Source of the DNA: Paenibacillus_AR mesotrionivorans
Lineage (GTDB): Bacteria > Bacillota > Bacilli > Paenibacillales > NBRC-103111
Length of the DNA: 64,000 nt
Assembly (NCBI RefSeq): GCF_046098205.1
Contig: NZ_JBJURJ010000007.1
Location: 285,982 to 349,981 of the forward strand
Direction of reading: 5' to 3'
Positions within the stretch are counted from its first letter, which is position 1. Every line of letters begins with the position of its first letter. Below are positions 30,344-38,863 of the stretch, piece after piece. The notes under the pieces are model-generated. The model did not search any database and was not told the DNA's origin. It was given only the letters and a program-made list of their open reading frames with translations. Made by a program: the position numbers and the translations under genes.

Positions 30344-31222
30344 CTAGTCCTTGGCATTTTCATGACTGGTCATGGGCTCGAAGCCCGTGAGGATCCTGAC
30401 CGGGTAAAATACGGTGGTAACCGCTGAGGACGGATGAAACCGCCCAAGGGGCAGCGGAGCATATTGCTCAAAGGGTGGGCCGTCCGCTTCATATCCGTTA
30501 TCCCGGATCCAGTCCAAAACAGCGGCATGGGCCAAACCGAGTTTGGAAAAGGAACCGTTATGCCGGGTGGAGGCGCATAAACGCTCAGGGAAACGGACCA
30601 ACCCCTCTGGAGGGACAAAACCGGAGGCTGGAAGCTGTATAGGCAGCCCCGCCTCCCAATTCGTCGAATCCGGTTCATAGCCCTCCTGATGGTAAATCAG
30701 GAGATGTCCGCCAGACGCGGTCAGGGAACGGGCGAATAAAGTCTCGTAAAGCTTGCCTACCAACTGACCGGCATCTTGGATGGCGGTCGTTTGGCGGCAG
30801 CTCAGCATATATAAACCTCCCGCAAGGCTCAAGCTTATCCCATAGGATGCCGCTTCCGGGACGTTCTCCTGCGCCGGTCCCGCCAAGTCCGCCCCCCGGG
30901 CAGCCAATTCACCGATGATCAGCCGCTTTGCTTCCACCTCCGCCTCGAGCTCATGCTGTTTCTCCCGGAGTCTGCCCATCAGCTCTGCACGCCCCTCCTC
31001 CGTGTCTGCTAGCGGCTGAAGTTCCAGCATATCCTGCAGACTGAACCCATATTTCCGCCACTCCAGGATTCTGGCTGCTTCCTCCAATTGGACACGGCTG
31101 TAATAGCGGTACCCGTTGGCGGCGTCCACCCTTCCGGGCTTGAGCAACCCTATCTCGTCATAAAGGCGCAGTGCCTTCATCGATATCCGGGCGATATGCG
31201 AAAATTGTCCCCTGGTATACAT
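30344..31222 (-). CDS. MerR family regulator with GyrI-like effector domain
   Basis: A 292-residue activator. Residues 1-70 form the MerR winged helix (RGQFSHIARISMKALRLYDE, then DAANGYRYYSRVQLEEAARI). A dimerisation coiled coil (EGRAELMGRLREKQHELEAE) follows, then a C-terminal ligand-binding domain of the GyrI/AraC-effector type. The ATG at 31222 is preceded by GGGGGGG 5 bases upstream. It lies 41 bases after a creatininase-family gene on the same strand with no terminator between. The promoter of this operon has the 19-base spacer and dyad expected for MerR activators, so the protein probably controls its own operon. Small amphipathic or drug-like ligands are common for this subgroup. Confidence 0.88.
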   Translation of the reverse strand: MYTRGQFSHIARISMKALRLYDEIGLLKPGRVDAANGYRYYSRVQLEEAARILEWRKYGFSLQDMLELQPLADTEEGRAELMGRLREKQHELEAEVEAKRLIIGELAARGADLAGPAQENVPEAASYGISLSLAGGLYMLSCRQTTAIQDAGQLVGKLYETLFARSLTASGGHLLIYHQEGYEPDSTNWEAGLPIQLPASGFVPPEGLVRFPERLCASTRHNGSFSKLGLAHAAVLDWIRDNGYEADGPPFEQYAPLPLGRFHPSSAVTTVFYPVRILTGFEPMTSHENAKD

Positions 31223-31263
31223 ATAAGCCCCCCCATGGTTCATTTAGTGGTCGATAATCGTCG

Positions 31264-32106
31264 TTAACCGGGCAAATGCCGCAGCACCCTCTCCATATGC
31301 GGCCCAATCTGGACAATGTCCTCATTGCGAACTAGCCTGCGGGCCAAATCTGCGATAGCCCGGGCGCCTGCCTCCAGATGCGCCGCCCCCAGAGCTGCAG
31401 TGGCTTGTGCGGGGCTGCCCATATATCCCTCGGCCGCTCCCATTTCATCAAAGTAAATATGACCCTGCTGCAGCTCCTCTGCAATGCGTATCCTCACAGG
31501 GGGCAGCTCCCGGTAGCAGGGATGCACCAGTTGGGGGTGGCGGTGCAGCATAAACGAGGTTTCCCGCACATCGGCGTGGATTTCCGTCTCCTCATGGCCG
31601 TGCAGCGAACCTTGTGGCTCCCGCTCTCCGGCGGTTTCCTTCCCGGTGAAGAAAATGGCGCTGGACGCTTCCACCACTCGGGTGGCATAGCTGCGGTTTA
31701 CCTCCTCCGCGGCTTGCAGCAAGGCCCGGATATGGAACAGATCCATATGATGATTTACAAGCAGTACCTTGCGGAAGCCGTGGCGGGTAAGAGCGATGCA
31801 AAGATCGGTAACCAGCGCCTTGAGGGTTGCCGTCCCCACTGACAAGGTTCCGCAGAAGTGCATAGCCCCTTCGCTGTGCCCCACCCATAGCCGCGGAAGC
31901 AGTAAATAGATAGAAGCAGGATCCTCCTTCTCCAGCAATTCGGCCGCCATTTCGACCATTCCTTCTGCGGTCAGAAGATCCGTACCAAGCGGCAGGTGGG
32001 GGCCATGCTCCTCCAAGGGACCCAGTGGCAGTAAACAAACCGTCTCCTCCCGGTCCAGACCGTCCATCTCTGTCCAAGTCATCTCTTCCGCCTTACGTAT
32101 CGCCAT
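31264..32106 (-). CDS. creatininase family amidohydrolase
   Basis: A 280-residue member of the creatininase (creatinine amidohydrolase / MftE-like) family. Metal-binding motifs are visible: PLGPLEEHGPHLPLGTD (Glu, His, Asp ligands) near residue 30, VNHHMD near 120 and SLHGHEETE near 165. The start is the ATG at 32106 with GGGAGG 9 bases upstream; the upstream open frame overlaps the promoter and is rejected. It is the first gene of an operon with a MerR regulator. The natural substrate is not creatinine by necessity; many family members act on cyclic amides or peptide termini. No mycofactocin genes are nearby. Confidence 0.85.
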   Translation of the reverse strand: MAIRKAEEMTWTEMDGLDREETVCLLPLGPLEEHGPHLPLGTDLLTAEGMVEMAAELLEKEDPASIYLLLPRLWVGHSEGAMHFCGTLSVGTATLKALVTDLCIALTRHGFRKVLLVNHHMDLFHIRALLQAAEEVNRSYATRVVEASSAIFFTGKETAGEREPQGSLHGHEETEIHADVRETSFMLHRHPQLVHPCYRELPPVRIRIAEELQQGHIYFDEMGAAEGYMGSPAQATAALGAAHLEAGARAIADLARRLVRNEDIVQIGPHMERVLRHLPG

Positions 32107-32143
32107 TGTATAAACCTCCCGGTGGTCATGTGACTTCCCGACC

Positions 32144-32174
32144 ACTGTAGCCCCTGCCCCAAGGGCAAGGTCAA
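32144..32174 (-). promoter_or_regulatory. MerR-type promoter with 19-base spacer and dyad
   Basis: On the minus strand TTGACC (32169-32174) and TACAGT (32144-32149) are separated by exactly 19 bases. The spacer holds an imperfect dyad around CCTTGCCC and GGGCAGGG. This is the classic architecture bound by CueR, SoxR and BmrR-type regulators. A MerR gene is the second gene of the operon it drives. Confidence 0.82.
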
Positions 32175-32176
32175 GA

Positions 32177-32217
32177 GGCCCCAGCAAATTCCCGCGGGCT
32201 GGCAGGATGCTGGGGCC
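32177..32217 (-). terminator. hairpin terminator after DUF3231 gene
   Basis: GGCCCCAGC pairs with GCTGGGGCC across a 23-base loop, directly before the MerR-type promoter. On the minus strand the tail is CTCTTG, so termination may be incomplete. Confidence 0.45.
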
Positions 32218-32254
32218 TTATTATTTGCGGTGTGGGAAGCGATACCGGTTACGT

Positions 32255-33259
32255 TTACGTGTGGGTCAGCTTTCTGCGGTCTACGGACTGGGGCGGGTAT
32301 TCCATCCAGCCTCTGCGGATCATGATTTGGGTGCCTTCCTCGGCATACTGCATAATTTCCGCTGCTAGTCTGGTGTAATCCAGAACCAGATCCTTGCGGG
32401 GGCTCCCGGAGATAGACGCACCGTATTGGCCGATGGCCGAGGCGATGAGGGCCGACACATGGAACATCATCAGCTTTTCGGAAAAAGGGGAAACGACGGA
32501 GGGGGAAATCTCCGCGTCCCACAGCATGGGGGCAGGCTGGCTGTCCTCCTGGAGAGCCTTCGTGAAGATATCGATTTGCTTTTGGCTCAGCCGGATGCCC
32601 TTTTCGAAGAACTTCTTCACGTCATCGGATTTGGCCACCTGGCAGAACCCCAGAATCAGCGCTTTCCCCAGGGCATTACGCTTCAGGTTATGGAACAGGT
32701 GGTTGATCTCCAACCCCAGCAGCGGCCGCTTGTGGCCCAGGACCGTTCCCAGGAACGCTTTATCATGGACAAATTCAATTTGATCCGGAATCGGGATTAC
32801 CGGAGGACGCACGTATATGCCCATTTCCAGTCCCAGCATTTGGGAACGGTTATGGAGCTCCATGGAGGTCGTAATGGCTTCCGTATAATAATCCACCACA
32901 TCCTTCCGGACAGAGGTGGTGAGAGTCAGCGTATAGGAGGATAACCCCAGCTTGGCCATATGGCCGATGTACATGAGAATGAGGTTGTCCGAAAAAAGCG
33001 GTGGCGCCTCCAGATTCACGTCCTGATCGTTAAAGCCGGCCGGCAGGGGATACCCTTCCAGCCGCAGGATTTCCGCCAGTTTGGTCACATGATTCTGGGC
33101 CAACCCCAGAGCGAACTCCACAATAGCCCGGATTCGGTCATCCTTCAAATGCGCCAGAAAATAACGCATGCCGCAGATAGACATGGAGTCTGTCATATAA
33201 GAAGCCCAGATATTCGAGATTTCGGCAGCGGTTAATTTGGGGAGAGGGATTCGGTCCAT
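32255..33259 (-). CDS. DUF3231 family protein
   Basis: A 334-residue soluble helical protein that matches my memory of the DUF3231 family of Bacillales. It appears to be built of two similar halves of about 165 residues, each with a segment like AEISNIWASYMTDSMSICGM or PSVVSPFSEKLMMFHVSALI and a later helix with paired acidic residues. This resembles a ferritin-like four-helix fold, which is an inference. The ATG at 33259 has AAAGGAAA 5-8 bases upstream; the longer open frame runs into a repeat element and is rejected. The function is unknown. Family members are often spore-related by distribution. Confidence 0.75.
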   Translation of the reverse strand: MDRIPLPKLTAAEISNIWASYMTDSMSICGMRYFLAHLKDDRIRAIVEFALGLAQNHVTKLAEILRLEGYPLPAGFNDQDVNLEAPPLFSDNLILMYIGHMAKLGLSSYTLTLTTSVRKDVVDYYTEAITTSMELHNRSQMLGLEMGIYVRPPVIPIPDQIEFVHDKAFLGTVLGHKRPLLGLEINHLFHNLKRNALGKALILGFCQVAKSDDVKKFFEKGIRLSQKQIDIFTKALQEDSQPAPMLWDAEISPSVVSPFSEKLMMFHVSALIASAIGQYGASISGSPRKDLVLDYTRLAAEIMQYAEEGTQIMIRRGWMEYPPQSVDRRKLTHT

Positions 33260-33290
33260 AAGGTTTCCTTTCGCCAAGAGGATGTTTTTT

Positions 33291-33456
33291 CTAGGGTGTG
33301 TCTGAAACTCCGAGGGGAGCAGATTATTCTGAATGTTCGTTCCAGACAAGGCACTTTTGTGATGGCGTACCGGGGGTACGTCAAGCAAAAGTAACGCAGT
33401 ATGGGGCGAAAAGGCAGTGTAAGATGTCCTCGAGCGGGTTTCCAGACACGCCCTAG
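33291..33456. repeat. 166-bp palindromic MITE-like element
   Basis: The ends are CTAGGGTGTGTCTGAAAC and, inverted, CTAGGGCGTGTCTGGAAAC. The centre carries an inverted repeat ACTTTTG ... CGTACC / GGTACG ... CAAAAGT. The whole can fold into a long hairpin, as expected of a non-autonomous miniature element. No coding frame is credible. It sits in the divergent region 33260-33640 between the DUF3231 gene and the stalk-domain gene. Confidence 0.75.
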
Positions 33457-33585
33457 TATCCCACGTCATAACCAGTTCATGCACGGCCTGATGTATAGAT
33501 TCTCAGGGAAGCGGGAAATAGAAGGGATTTTGTGGAAACCGGATAAATTTTGCCGACAGGTGCAACAAAACCTCTCTCCGGGGCG

Positions 33586-33591
33586 TATAAT
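33586..33591 (+). promoter_or_regulatory. -10 box of the stalk-domain gene
   Basis: A perfect TATAAT lies 50 bases before the start codon. No clear -35 hexamer is seen at 16-18 bases. Confidence 0.45.
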
Positions 33592-33640
33592 TCTTCGTCA
33601 ACTGGAAAATAGAGTATCTACTAAGAGGGAGAGAGAGTGA

Positions 33641-35407
33641 ATGCTGAGAAGAAACGCGGCGGTCAAATGGCTGCTGCTTGCGCTGGTGTTGGTTGTCAGT
33701 CAGGTGTTGGGATCGGCGGGGGCGAAGGCTGTATCCGCAACTTCCCACTATGTATTGTTGTATCTGGATCATAAGGAAGCCTTTGTTGGCAACGAAACCG
33801 TTACGCTGGATGTGGCACCGACTATTTTCGACGGCAGTACATATGTGCCTGCGCGTTTTGTGGGTGAGGCACTGGGCTTCTCCGTAGATTGGAACAATGA
33901 TACCCGCACCATCGATATGAAGCCGAGAGGCCACGAGATCACCCTTTCTTCGGATAGACAGACCATTGTTCAGGATGGGGTGAACATTTCGTTTTCCTCG
34001 GTAGCCCGGATTGTGGACGGTACCCTTTTGGTTAAGCTGACCTGGCTGGCTGACCTGACAGGCGTTCCCTATACCTACAATGACGAACTGCGCCGGGTGG
34101 AAATGCTGGTGCTGAACAACCCTGAGGGCATCTACATTATTGACCAGCAGAATTCCAAGCCCGTAGCCAAATTCACCACCTCCAAGAAGGTATACCGCCC
34201 CGGTGAGCCGGTGAAATATATCGATCTGAGCTATGATCCCGATGCCGAAGGGCTGGTGGAATTCAACTGGAAGGGCAAGCAGGAAACCTTCTACGCCTCC
34301 GGCAAATATAATATTTCCCTGGAAGTAGCGGATGCCCACGGCAACAGAAGCGCTGTGTATACCGATTCGATCCTGGTAGAAGGCCCGGAATATTTATCCG
34401 AGTTTGAATACCCCATCTACAATAAGCCGGTGGGCAGCTTTATCAAGGTAGGGTGGGACTCGTACTACCGGTATTTCGAGCAGATTCCCGAGCTGGAAAA
34501 AACCACCTCGTATGATACCTCCCGGACGCTTCTGGTCAGCGATTCCCCGGAGGAAATCCGCCAGCCCGGCATCCTGTACGAGGATACCATCAACGGGAAA
34601 TCCCGTCTGTATGCCCACCATATCAACTTGTCCGGCAAAAGCGTAACCTTCATGGTCTATGCCACCAACCTGTCGGATAAGCCAGTTACCCTGACCACCA
34701 CCAATAAGGGTGAGGTTTGGCCGACCATTTATGCAAACATTATGGGCAATGAAGCCACAACCGAATTCCTGAACGACCGTTCTGCCGAAAGCAAGCTGGT
34801 GATTCCTGCCGGCAAAACCTATGTCTACTCCCAAATGCCGGTGTTCCTGCCAGGCCAAGGGGCCAATGTGATCTATGACGTGGAGAGCGACGGCCCGCTG
34901 AAGATCAGCTTTGTCGCCCAGGATACCGCTAACCAGAAGCCGCTGAAGGATTTGCAGTACCGCAATGAACTGGACCATGTCCGTGGGACTTATACCTCCG
35001 CTGATCTAACCTGGGACGCGGACCTGAACCGCCAGATGGAGAATCCCATGAAGCTGCAGTTCGGCAACGATAAGAGCGACCCTTTCCTGAAGGGGTATGA
35101 TGCGGTCTTGAAAACCCCGGCCACTAACTACGGCAACTGGGGTGTGAAATATCAGGTCCATCTCAAAAATCCGCCGAAAATGGCTGTGATGCTCATGGCG
35201 AAGGGCGGCATCTTCAAGGGGCCCGTCAAAATCAACGGGGAGATTGTGCTGGTTCCCCAATCCGGTGTGCTGAGCGCCTTTGACGGTGTGATTATGCTGG
35301 GCCATACCACCGGAAAGGAAGAGACGCTGGATATTGAGTTCTCTCCTCCCGGAGCCTCTAACCTGCCGGTGGATATCATTCTGTATCCCCTGCGCGACCT
35401 GGAGTAG
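33641..35407 (+). CDS. secreted stalk-domain (copper amine oxidase N-terminal) protein with PKD-like domain
   Basis: A 588-residue secreted protein. A signal peptide (WLLLALVLVVSQVLGSAGA) is followed by a stalk domain at about 35-165, with the pattern VTLDVAPTIFDGSTYVPARF, VGEALGFSVDWNNDTRTI and a second lobe GTLLVKLTWLADLTGVPY. Residues about 175-250 resemble a PKD-type Ig domain (KPVAKFTTSKKVYRPGEPV, DAHGNRSAVYTDSILV). The remaining 330 residues are beta-rich and not recognised. The start has GAGGGAGAGAGAG upstream. It probably sits at the cell surface. The MITE-like element lies about 185 bases upstream of its start codon. Confidence 0.8.
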   Translation: MLRRNAAVKWLLLALVLVVSQVLGSAGAKAVSATSHYVLLYLDHKEAFVGNETVTLDVAPTIFDGSTYVPARFVGEALGFSVDWNNDTRTIDMKPRGHEITLSSDRQTIVQDGVNISFSSVARIVDGTLLVKLTWLADLTGVPYTYNDELRRVEMLVLNNPEGIYIIDQQNSKPVAKFTTSKKVYRPGEPVKYIDLSYDPDAEGLVEFNWKGKQETFYASGKYNISLEVADAHGNRSAVYTDSILVEGPEYLSEFEYPIYNKPVGSFIKVGWDSYYRYFEQIPELEKTTSYDTSRTLLVSDSPEEIRQPGILYEDTINGKSRLYAHHINLSGKSVTFMVYATNLSDKPVTLTTTNKGEVWPTIYANIMGNEATTEFLNDRSAESKLVIPAGKTYVYSQMPVFLPGQGANVIYDVESDGPLKISFVAQDTANQKPLKDLQYRNELDHVRGTYTSADLTWDADLNRQMENPMKLQFGNDKSDPFLKGYDAVLKTPATNYGNWGVKYQVHLKNPPKMAVMLMAKGGIFKGPVKINGEIVLVPQSGVLSAFDGVIMLGHTTGKEETLDIEFSPPGASNLPVDIILYPLRDLE

Positions 35408-35437
35408 CCCCCGAAAAAGCGAAGAAGAACGTCATTA

Positions 35438-35476
35438 AGAAGAGCCTGTTTCCGCAAGTGGGAAACAGGCTCTTCT
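35438..35476. terminator. strong bidirectional terminator
   Basis: AGAAGAGCCTGTTTCC pairs perfectly with GGAAACAGGCTCTTCT (16-bp stem, 7-base loop) between the convergent stalk-domain and MscS genes. Both flanks are T- or A-rich. Confidence 0.8.
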
Positions 35477-35478
35477 CT

Positions 35479-36765
35479 TTATTCAGCGCCCTGAAGCAGG
35501 CGGTGGGGTTCCTCAGGAGGGGTCCCTGGGGAAGCTGCTGCCGACAGGCGCTGCAGATCATGCCCCGAGGGATTCTGGAACACCCGGAGTCCGAACTCCG
35601 GCGCTACGGCCAGGATGTGGTCGAAGATATCCGACTGAATTCCCTCGTATACAGCCCACTCCGTCGTATTGGAGAAGGCATAGATTTCGATAGGCAGTCC
35701 GTTGGGCCCCGGCTCCAGCTGTCTGACCATCCGGGTCATACCGGGGTGGATGCGGGGATGGCGTTCGATGTAATGCTGGATGTACGCCCGGAACACGCCG
35801 ATATTGGTCAATGCCCGGCCGTTCACCCGGCTGGAGCGGTCGATGCCATTTTGCAGATTGTACTGTTCGATCTCCTCCGCCTTTTGGTCAATATAATCCC
35901 GCAGATAATGGATTTTGCGGAAGGAGCCGATCATCTCGGGGGTACAAAACACAATGCTCCCGGTATCCACATACACCGCCCGTTTGATCCGCCGTCCCCC
36001 TGACGAAATCATGCCCCGCCAGTTTTTGAAGGAGTCGGAAATCAGCGCATAGGCGGGAATGGTGGTAATGGTTTTATCCCAGTTCTGGACCTTGACCGTA
36101 TTCAGGGAAATATCAATGACGCTGCCATCCGCACCGTACTTGGGCATATCAATCCAATCGCCTACCTGCACCATATCGTTGGAGGCCAGCTGTACACCCG
36201 CCACAAGCCCCAGCAGGGAGTCCTTGAATACCAGCAGCAGCACCGCGGATAAGGCGCCGATTCCGCTCAGGAGCAGCAAGGGGCTTTTGCCGGCAAGTGT
36301 AGAGATAGCCAGTATGGCCCCGATGATCCATACGAAGATCTGGAGCATCTGGATATAGCCGCGGATAGGACGGGCTTTGGATATTTCGTAGGTACAGTAA
36401 ATGTCGTTGACGGCATTCAGGAACGCATTCACCACCAGAATACTCACCAGATTCATGTAGATGCTGACGCCCTTCACAATCCCCTCCTGATAAGCGGGAA
36501 ACATGAAGGAAAAGCCGTAGATGATAATAGCGGGAACCACATGGGAGAGCTTATGGAATACCTTCCGCTCCAGCAGGATATTGTCCCACTGGTACCGGGT
36601 CTTATGGATATAACGGCTGATGATCTGGAGCACCACCTTTTTGGTGATCCAGTTGGCCAGGATACTGAGCAGGATGATACAGACAACAAGGATGACGTTT
36701 GCCAAAAAAGCACCCCAAAACCCGCCGGCTCCCAGCTCGGCAAGCATATGCTGCAATTGATCCAT
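35479..36765 (-). CDS. YbdG-type mechanosensitive ion channel (MscS family)
   Basis: A 428-residue membrane protein with five N-terminal hydrophobic segments and an MscS core. The most conserved block reads LLGLVAGVQLASNDMVQVGD, then MPKYGADGSVIDISLNTVKV, ITTIPAYALISDSFKNWRGM and SGGRRIKRAVYVD. This closely follows E. coli YbdG, a miniconductance-type channel that helps survive osmotic downshift. A soluble C-terminal domain follows. The ATG at 36765 has AAGGGGGG upstream and lies 10 bases after the DUF523 stop, so the two genes form an operon. Confidence 0.9.
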   Translation of the reverse strand: MDQLQHMLAELGAGGFWGAFLANVILVVCIILLSILANWITKKVVLQIISRYIHKTRYQWDNILLERKVFHKLSHVVPAIIIYGFSFMFPAYQEGIVKGVSIYMNLVSILVVNAFLNAVNDIYCTYEISKARPIRGYIQMLQIFVWIIGAILAISTLAGKSPLLLLSGIGALSAVLLLVFKDSLLGLVAGVQLASNDMVQVGDWIDMPKYGADGSVIDISLNTVKVQNWDKTITTIPAYALISDSFKNWRGMISSGGRRIKRAVYVDTGSIVFCTPEMIGSFRKIHYLRDYIDQKAEEIEQYNLQNGIDRSSRVNGRALTNIGVFRAYIQHYIERHPRIHPGMTRMVRQLEPGPNGLPIEIYAFSNTTEWAVYEGIQSDIFDHILAVAPEFGLRVFQNPSGHDLQRLSAAASPGTPPEEPHRLLQGAE

Positions 36766-36775
36766 AGCGCCCCCC

Positions 36776-37243
36776 TTAATCCGGAAGGCGGGCTTCTTCA
36801 AGCATCCGCTCAGCCTCGTCCAATTGATCCTCCCCGAATACGGCAATGCCGTGCTGCCTGAGGAGCTCCGTGGTCACACCCTCGCCGGGGATCAGCATTC
36901 CTTGGAAGGAGCCGTCATGAATGAAGCGGCTGCCGCAGGAAGGACTGTTCTGCTTCAGCAGCGCCACGGAGGCTCCATGCTGCCGGGCCAAGGCCAGAGC
37001 GGCTTGCGCCCCTAGTTGAAAGGCCTGCGACACATCGCTCCCGTCCTCTGTGACAACTCGATCTCCACGCCGTTGGGCGGGAGGGCGGGGAACGGGCAGT
37101 CCGCCCTCCATTTCGGGACAAACGGGAATGAGCCGTCCCTCTTCCTGCCAGCGGGCCAGCCGCGGATCAATGAAGGCCTTGCTTTCGCCGTTGTAGCGGA
37201 CCTTCTCGCCCAGGAGGCAGGAGCTGATTAGGATTTTGTTCAT
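36776..37243 (-). CDS. DUF523 family protein (YbbK-like)
   Basis: A 155-residue protein of the DUF523 family. Typical motifs are ISSCLLGEKVRYNG at the N-terminus, VCPEMEGGLPVPRPPAQ, and the Cys-containing LKQNSPSCGSRFIHDGSF in the centre. Three conserved Cys residues suggest metal or Fe-S binding, but this is unproven. GGGAGG lies upstream of the start at 37243. It is the first gene of an operon with the mechanosensitive channel. The function is unknown. Confidence 0.85.
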   Translation of the reverse strand: MNKILISSCLLGEKVRYNGESKAFIDPRLARWQEEGRLIPVCPEMEGGLPVPRPPAQRRGDRVVTEDGSDVSQAFQLGAQAALALARQHGASVALLKQNSPSCGSRFIHDGSFQGMLIPGEGVTTELLRQHGIAVFGEDQLDEAERMLEEARLPD

Positions 37244-37313
37244 GCAAGTTCCTCCCTTCGTACTGTTTTAGCTTAGCCCAGGGAGGATGGAAATGCAACG
37301 CGGAGGTGCCGGC

Positions 37314-37643
37314 TTACAGCAGGGGGGAAGGCAAGGAGGCGAGAATCACGATGCCCAAGCTGAGGGTCAGACTCAAGGTGAAACGGCGGGTAGCGATAAT
37401 GAGAATGGCATAGAAGATAGCCGCTGCACCGCCCACCGGGTAACGGGCCAAGCCGTCATCCCCGGCCATCCACAGAACAGCCATCGCGAAGGAGTAGAGA
37501 AAAAGTGGCAGAGCATGCATCAGGAATGCACGCTGAAGCCTGCCCCGGGCGCCGCCCGTTTCCGCCGGGTGTTTGGCGCTTCCTTCCCCATACACGAGCA
37601 CAGCCAAACCCACAGTCATAACCAGCATAAACCCTCCGATCAT
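37314..37643 (-). CDS. small membrane protein of unknown function
   Basis: A 109-residue protein with three hydrophobic segments: about 2-19 (IGGFMLVMTVGLAVLVYG), about 43-61 (MHALPLFLYSFAMAVLWMA) and about 71-107 (a long stretch that may be two helices). GAAGGA precedes the ATG by about 10 bases. It lies 70 bases upstream of the DUF523 gene on the same strand and could be co-transcribed. No family is recognised. Confidence 0.5.
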   Translation of the reverse strand: MIGGFMLVMTVGLAVLVYGEGSAKHPAETGGARGRLQRAFLMHALPLFLYSFAMAVLWMAGDDGLARYPVGGAAAIFYAILIIATRRFTLSLTLSLGIVILASLPSPLL

Positions 37644-37734
37644 TCCGACACATCCTTCTCATATAATGCTTGAAATTTCTTATATCCTACCAGATAATAT
37701 TGCCATCGGATAACGGAATGTAATGATGGTATAT

Positions 37735-37749
37735 ATCGATATTATCGAT
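37735..37749. promoter_or_regulatory. perfect inverted repeat upstream of the LysR gene
   Basis: ATCGATATTATCGAT is a 15-base palindrome with a single central T. It ends immediately before the ribosome binding site GGGAGAGA of the LysR gene, so it is placed for autorepression. Confidence 0.5.
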
Positions 37750-37764
37750 GGGAGAGATGGTCAC

Positions 37765-38676
37765 ATGGAATTAAGACATCTGCTTACGTTTATTGCCGTA
37801 GTGGAAGCAGGCAGCTTCACCAAGGCTGCAGCTGCTCTGGGGTATGTGCAGTCCAGTGTTACGGCACAGATCCAGGCACTGGAAACGGAGCTGGGCACCG
37901 CCCTGTTTGACCGCTTCGGCAAAAAAACCACACTCACCGATGCGGGGCAGAAGTTTCTCCCCTACGCCCAGGAAATCTCCAAGCTGCACGCCCTGGCCAA
38001 GGACGCCATCCGCTTCAACGACGAGATCAGCGGGACCCTGACCATCAGCGCTCCGGAGTCCCTCACCGCTTTTCGCCTGCCGGCGGTGATCCGGGAATTC
38101 AAAAGCCGGTACGGGGATGTGCAGATTACCCTGAAGCCCGGATTATGCTGGGAGATGGGTGACCGGGTCAAAAGCGGAGAAATGGATCTGGTTTTTATGC
38201 TCCAGCATCCGGCGGAGGACAAGGATCTGCTGATTGAGCCTCTTGTGGAAGAAAAGATGACTCTGATCGCCCCGCCCGGCCATCTCCTGGAGAAGGTTAA
38301 TCCGGTGACACCTGCCCATTTGAAGAATGAGGTTATGCTGTATACCGAGCCGGGGTGTACCTACCGCGCCCTCTTCGAGCATACGCTGAATGCCAGCGGA
38401 GTTTATCCCAGCCAAGGGCTGGAATTCTGGAGCATTGAAGCCATTAAGAACTGTGTCATTTCCGGCTTGGGGCTTTCCTTCCTCCCGCTTATAACCGTGG
38501 AGGGCGAGATCCGGCAGGGCAGATTGTCCGCGTTGGCCTGGGATGACCGCCCCCAGCGCTTGGTGACGCAGATGGCCTCCCACAAAAAGAGGGTTATAAC
38601 GCCCGTTATGCGTGAGTTTATGTGCCTCGTCCGCCAGCATGCGGTGAAATGGCGTGAGGATGCCGGGCAGGTGTGA
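37765..38676 (+). CDS. LysR family transcriptional regulator
   Basis: A 303-residue LysR regulator. Residues 1-60 carry the winged helix (MELRHLLTFIAVVEAGSFTK, AAALGYVQSSVTAQIQALE, FDRFGKKTTLTDAGQKF). Residues about 90-295 form the two-lobed ligand-binding domain. The ATG at 37765 has GGGAGAGA 7 bases upstream; an upstream in-frame start would overlap the palindrome at 37735. It reads towards an amino acid ABC importer on the same strand, which is a possible target. Confidence 0.92.
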   Translation: MELRHLLTFIAVVEAGSFTKAAAALGYVQSSVTAQIQALETELGTALFDRFGKKTTLTDAGQKFLPYAQEISKLHALAKDAIRFNDEISGTLTISAPESLTAFRLPAVIREFKSRYGDVQITLKPGLCWEMGDRVKSGEMDLVFMLQHPAEDKDLLIEPLVEEKMTLIAPPGHLLEKVNPVTPAHLKNEVMLYTEPGCTYRALFEHTLNASGVYPSQGLEFWSIEAIKNCVISGLGLSFLPLITVEGEIRQGRLSALAWDDRPQRLVTQMASHKKRVITPVMREFMCLVRQHAVKWREDAGQV

Positions 38677-38758
38677 GAGTTATCTAACAACACGGCTGGT
38701 AAAAAGCGGAGATTTTATGGCAAACTCGTAACTTTTTGTGAATTTGTGTTACCTTTAC

Positions 38759-38810
38759 TGACATGAAAACGAAAAATGTCATTGTCTTTTGTCCGTTAAA
38801 CTGTTAAAAT
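38759..38810 (+). promoter_or_regulatory. promoter with inverted repeat upstream of amino acid importer
   Basis: TTGTCT (38782-38787) and TAAAAT (38805-38810) are separated by 17 bases. Directly before the -35 box, TGACAT-N11-ATGTCA (38759-38764 and 38776-38781) forms an inverted repeat with the T-N11-A spacing typical of LysR sites. Confidence 0.55.
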
Positions 38811-38863
38811 TTCAAACATAAAAACAATGGTCAAATGTTCAAAAACGGGAGGATGCGAAACGG

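Noticed and set aside
33260..33484. N-terminal extension of the DUF3231 protein
   Set aside because: The frame runs into the palindromic repeat element, and a ribosome binding site precedes the ATG at 33259.
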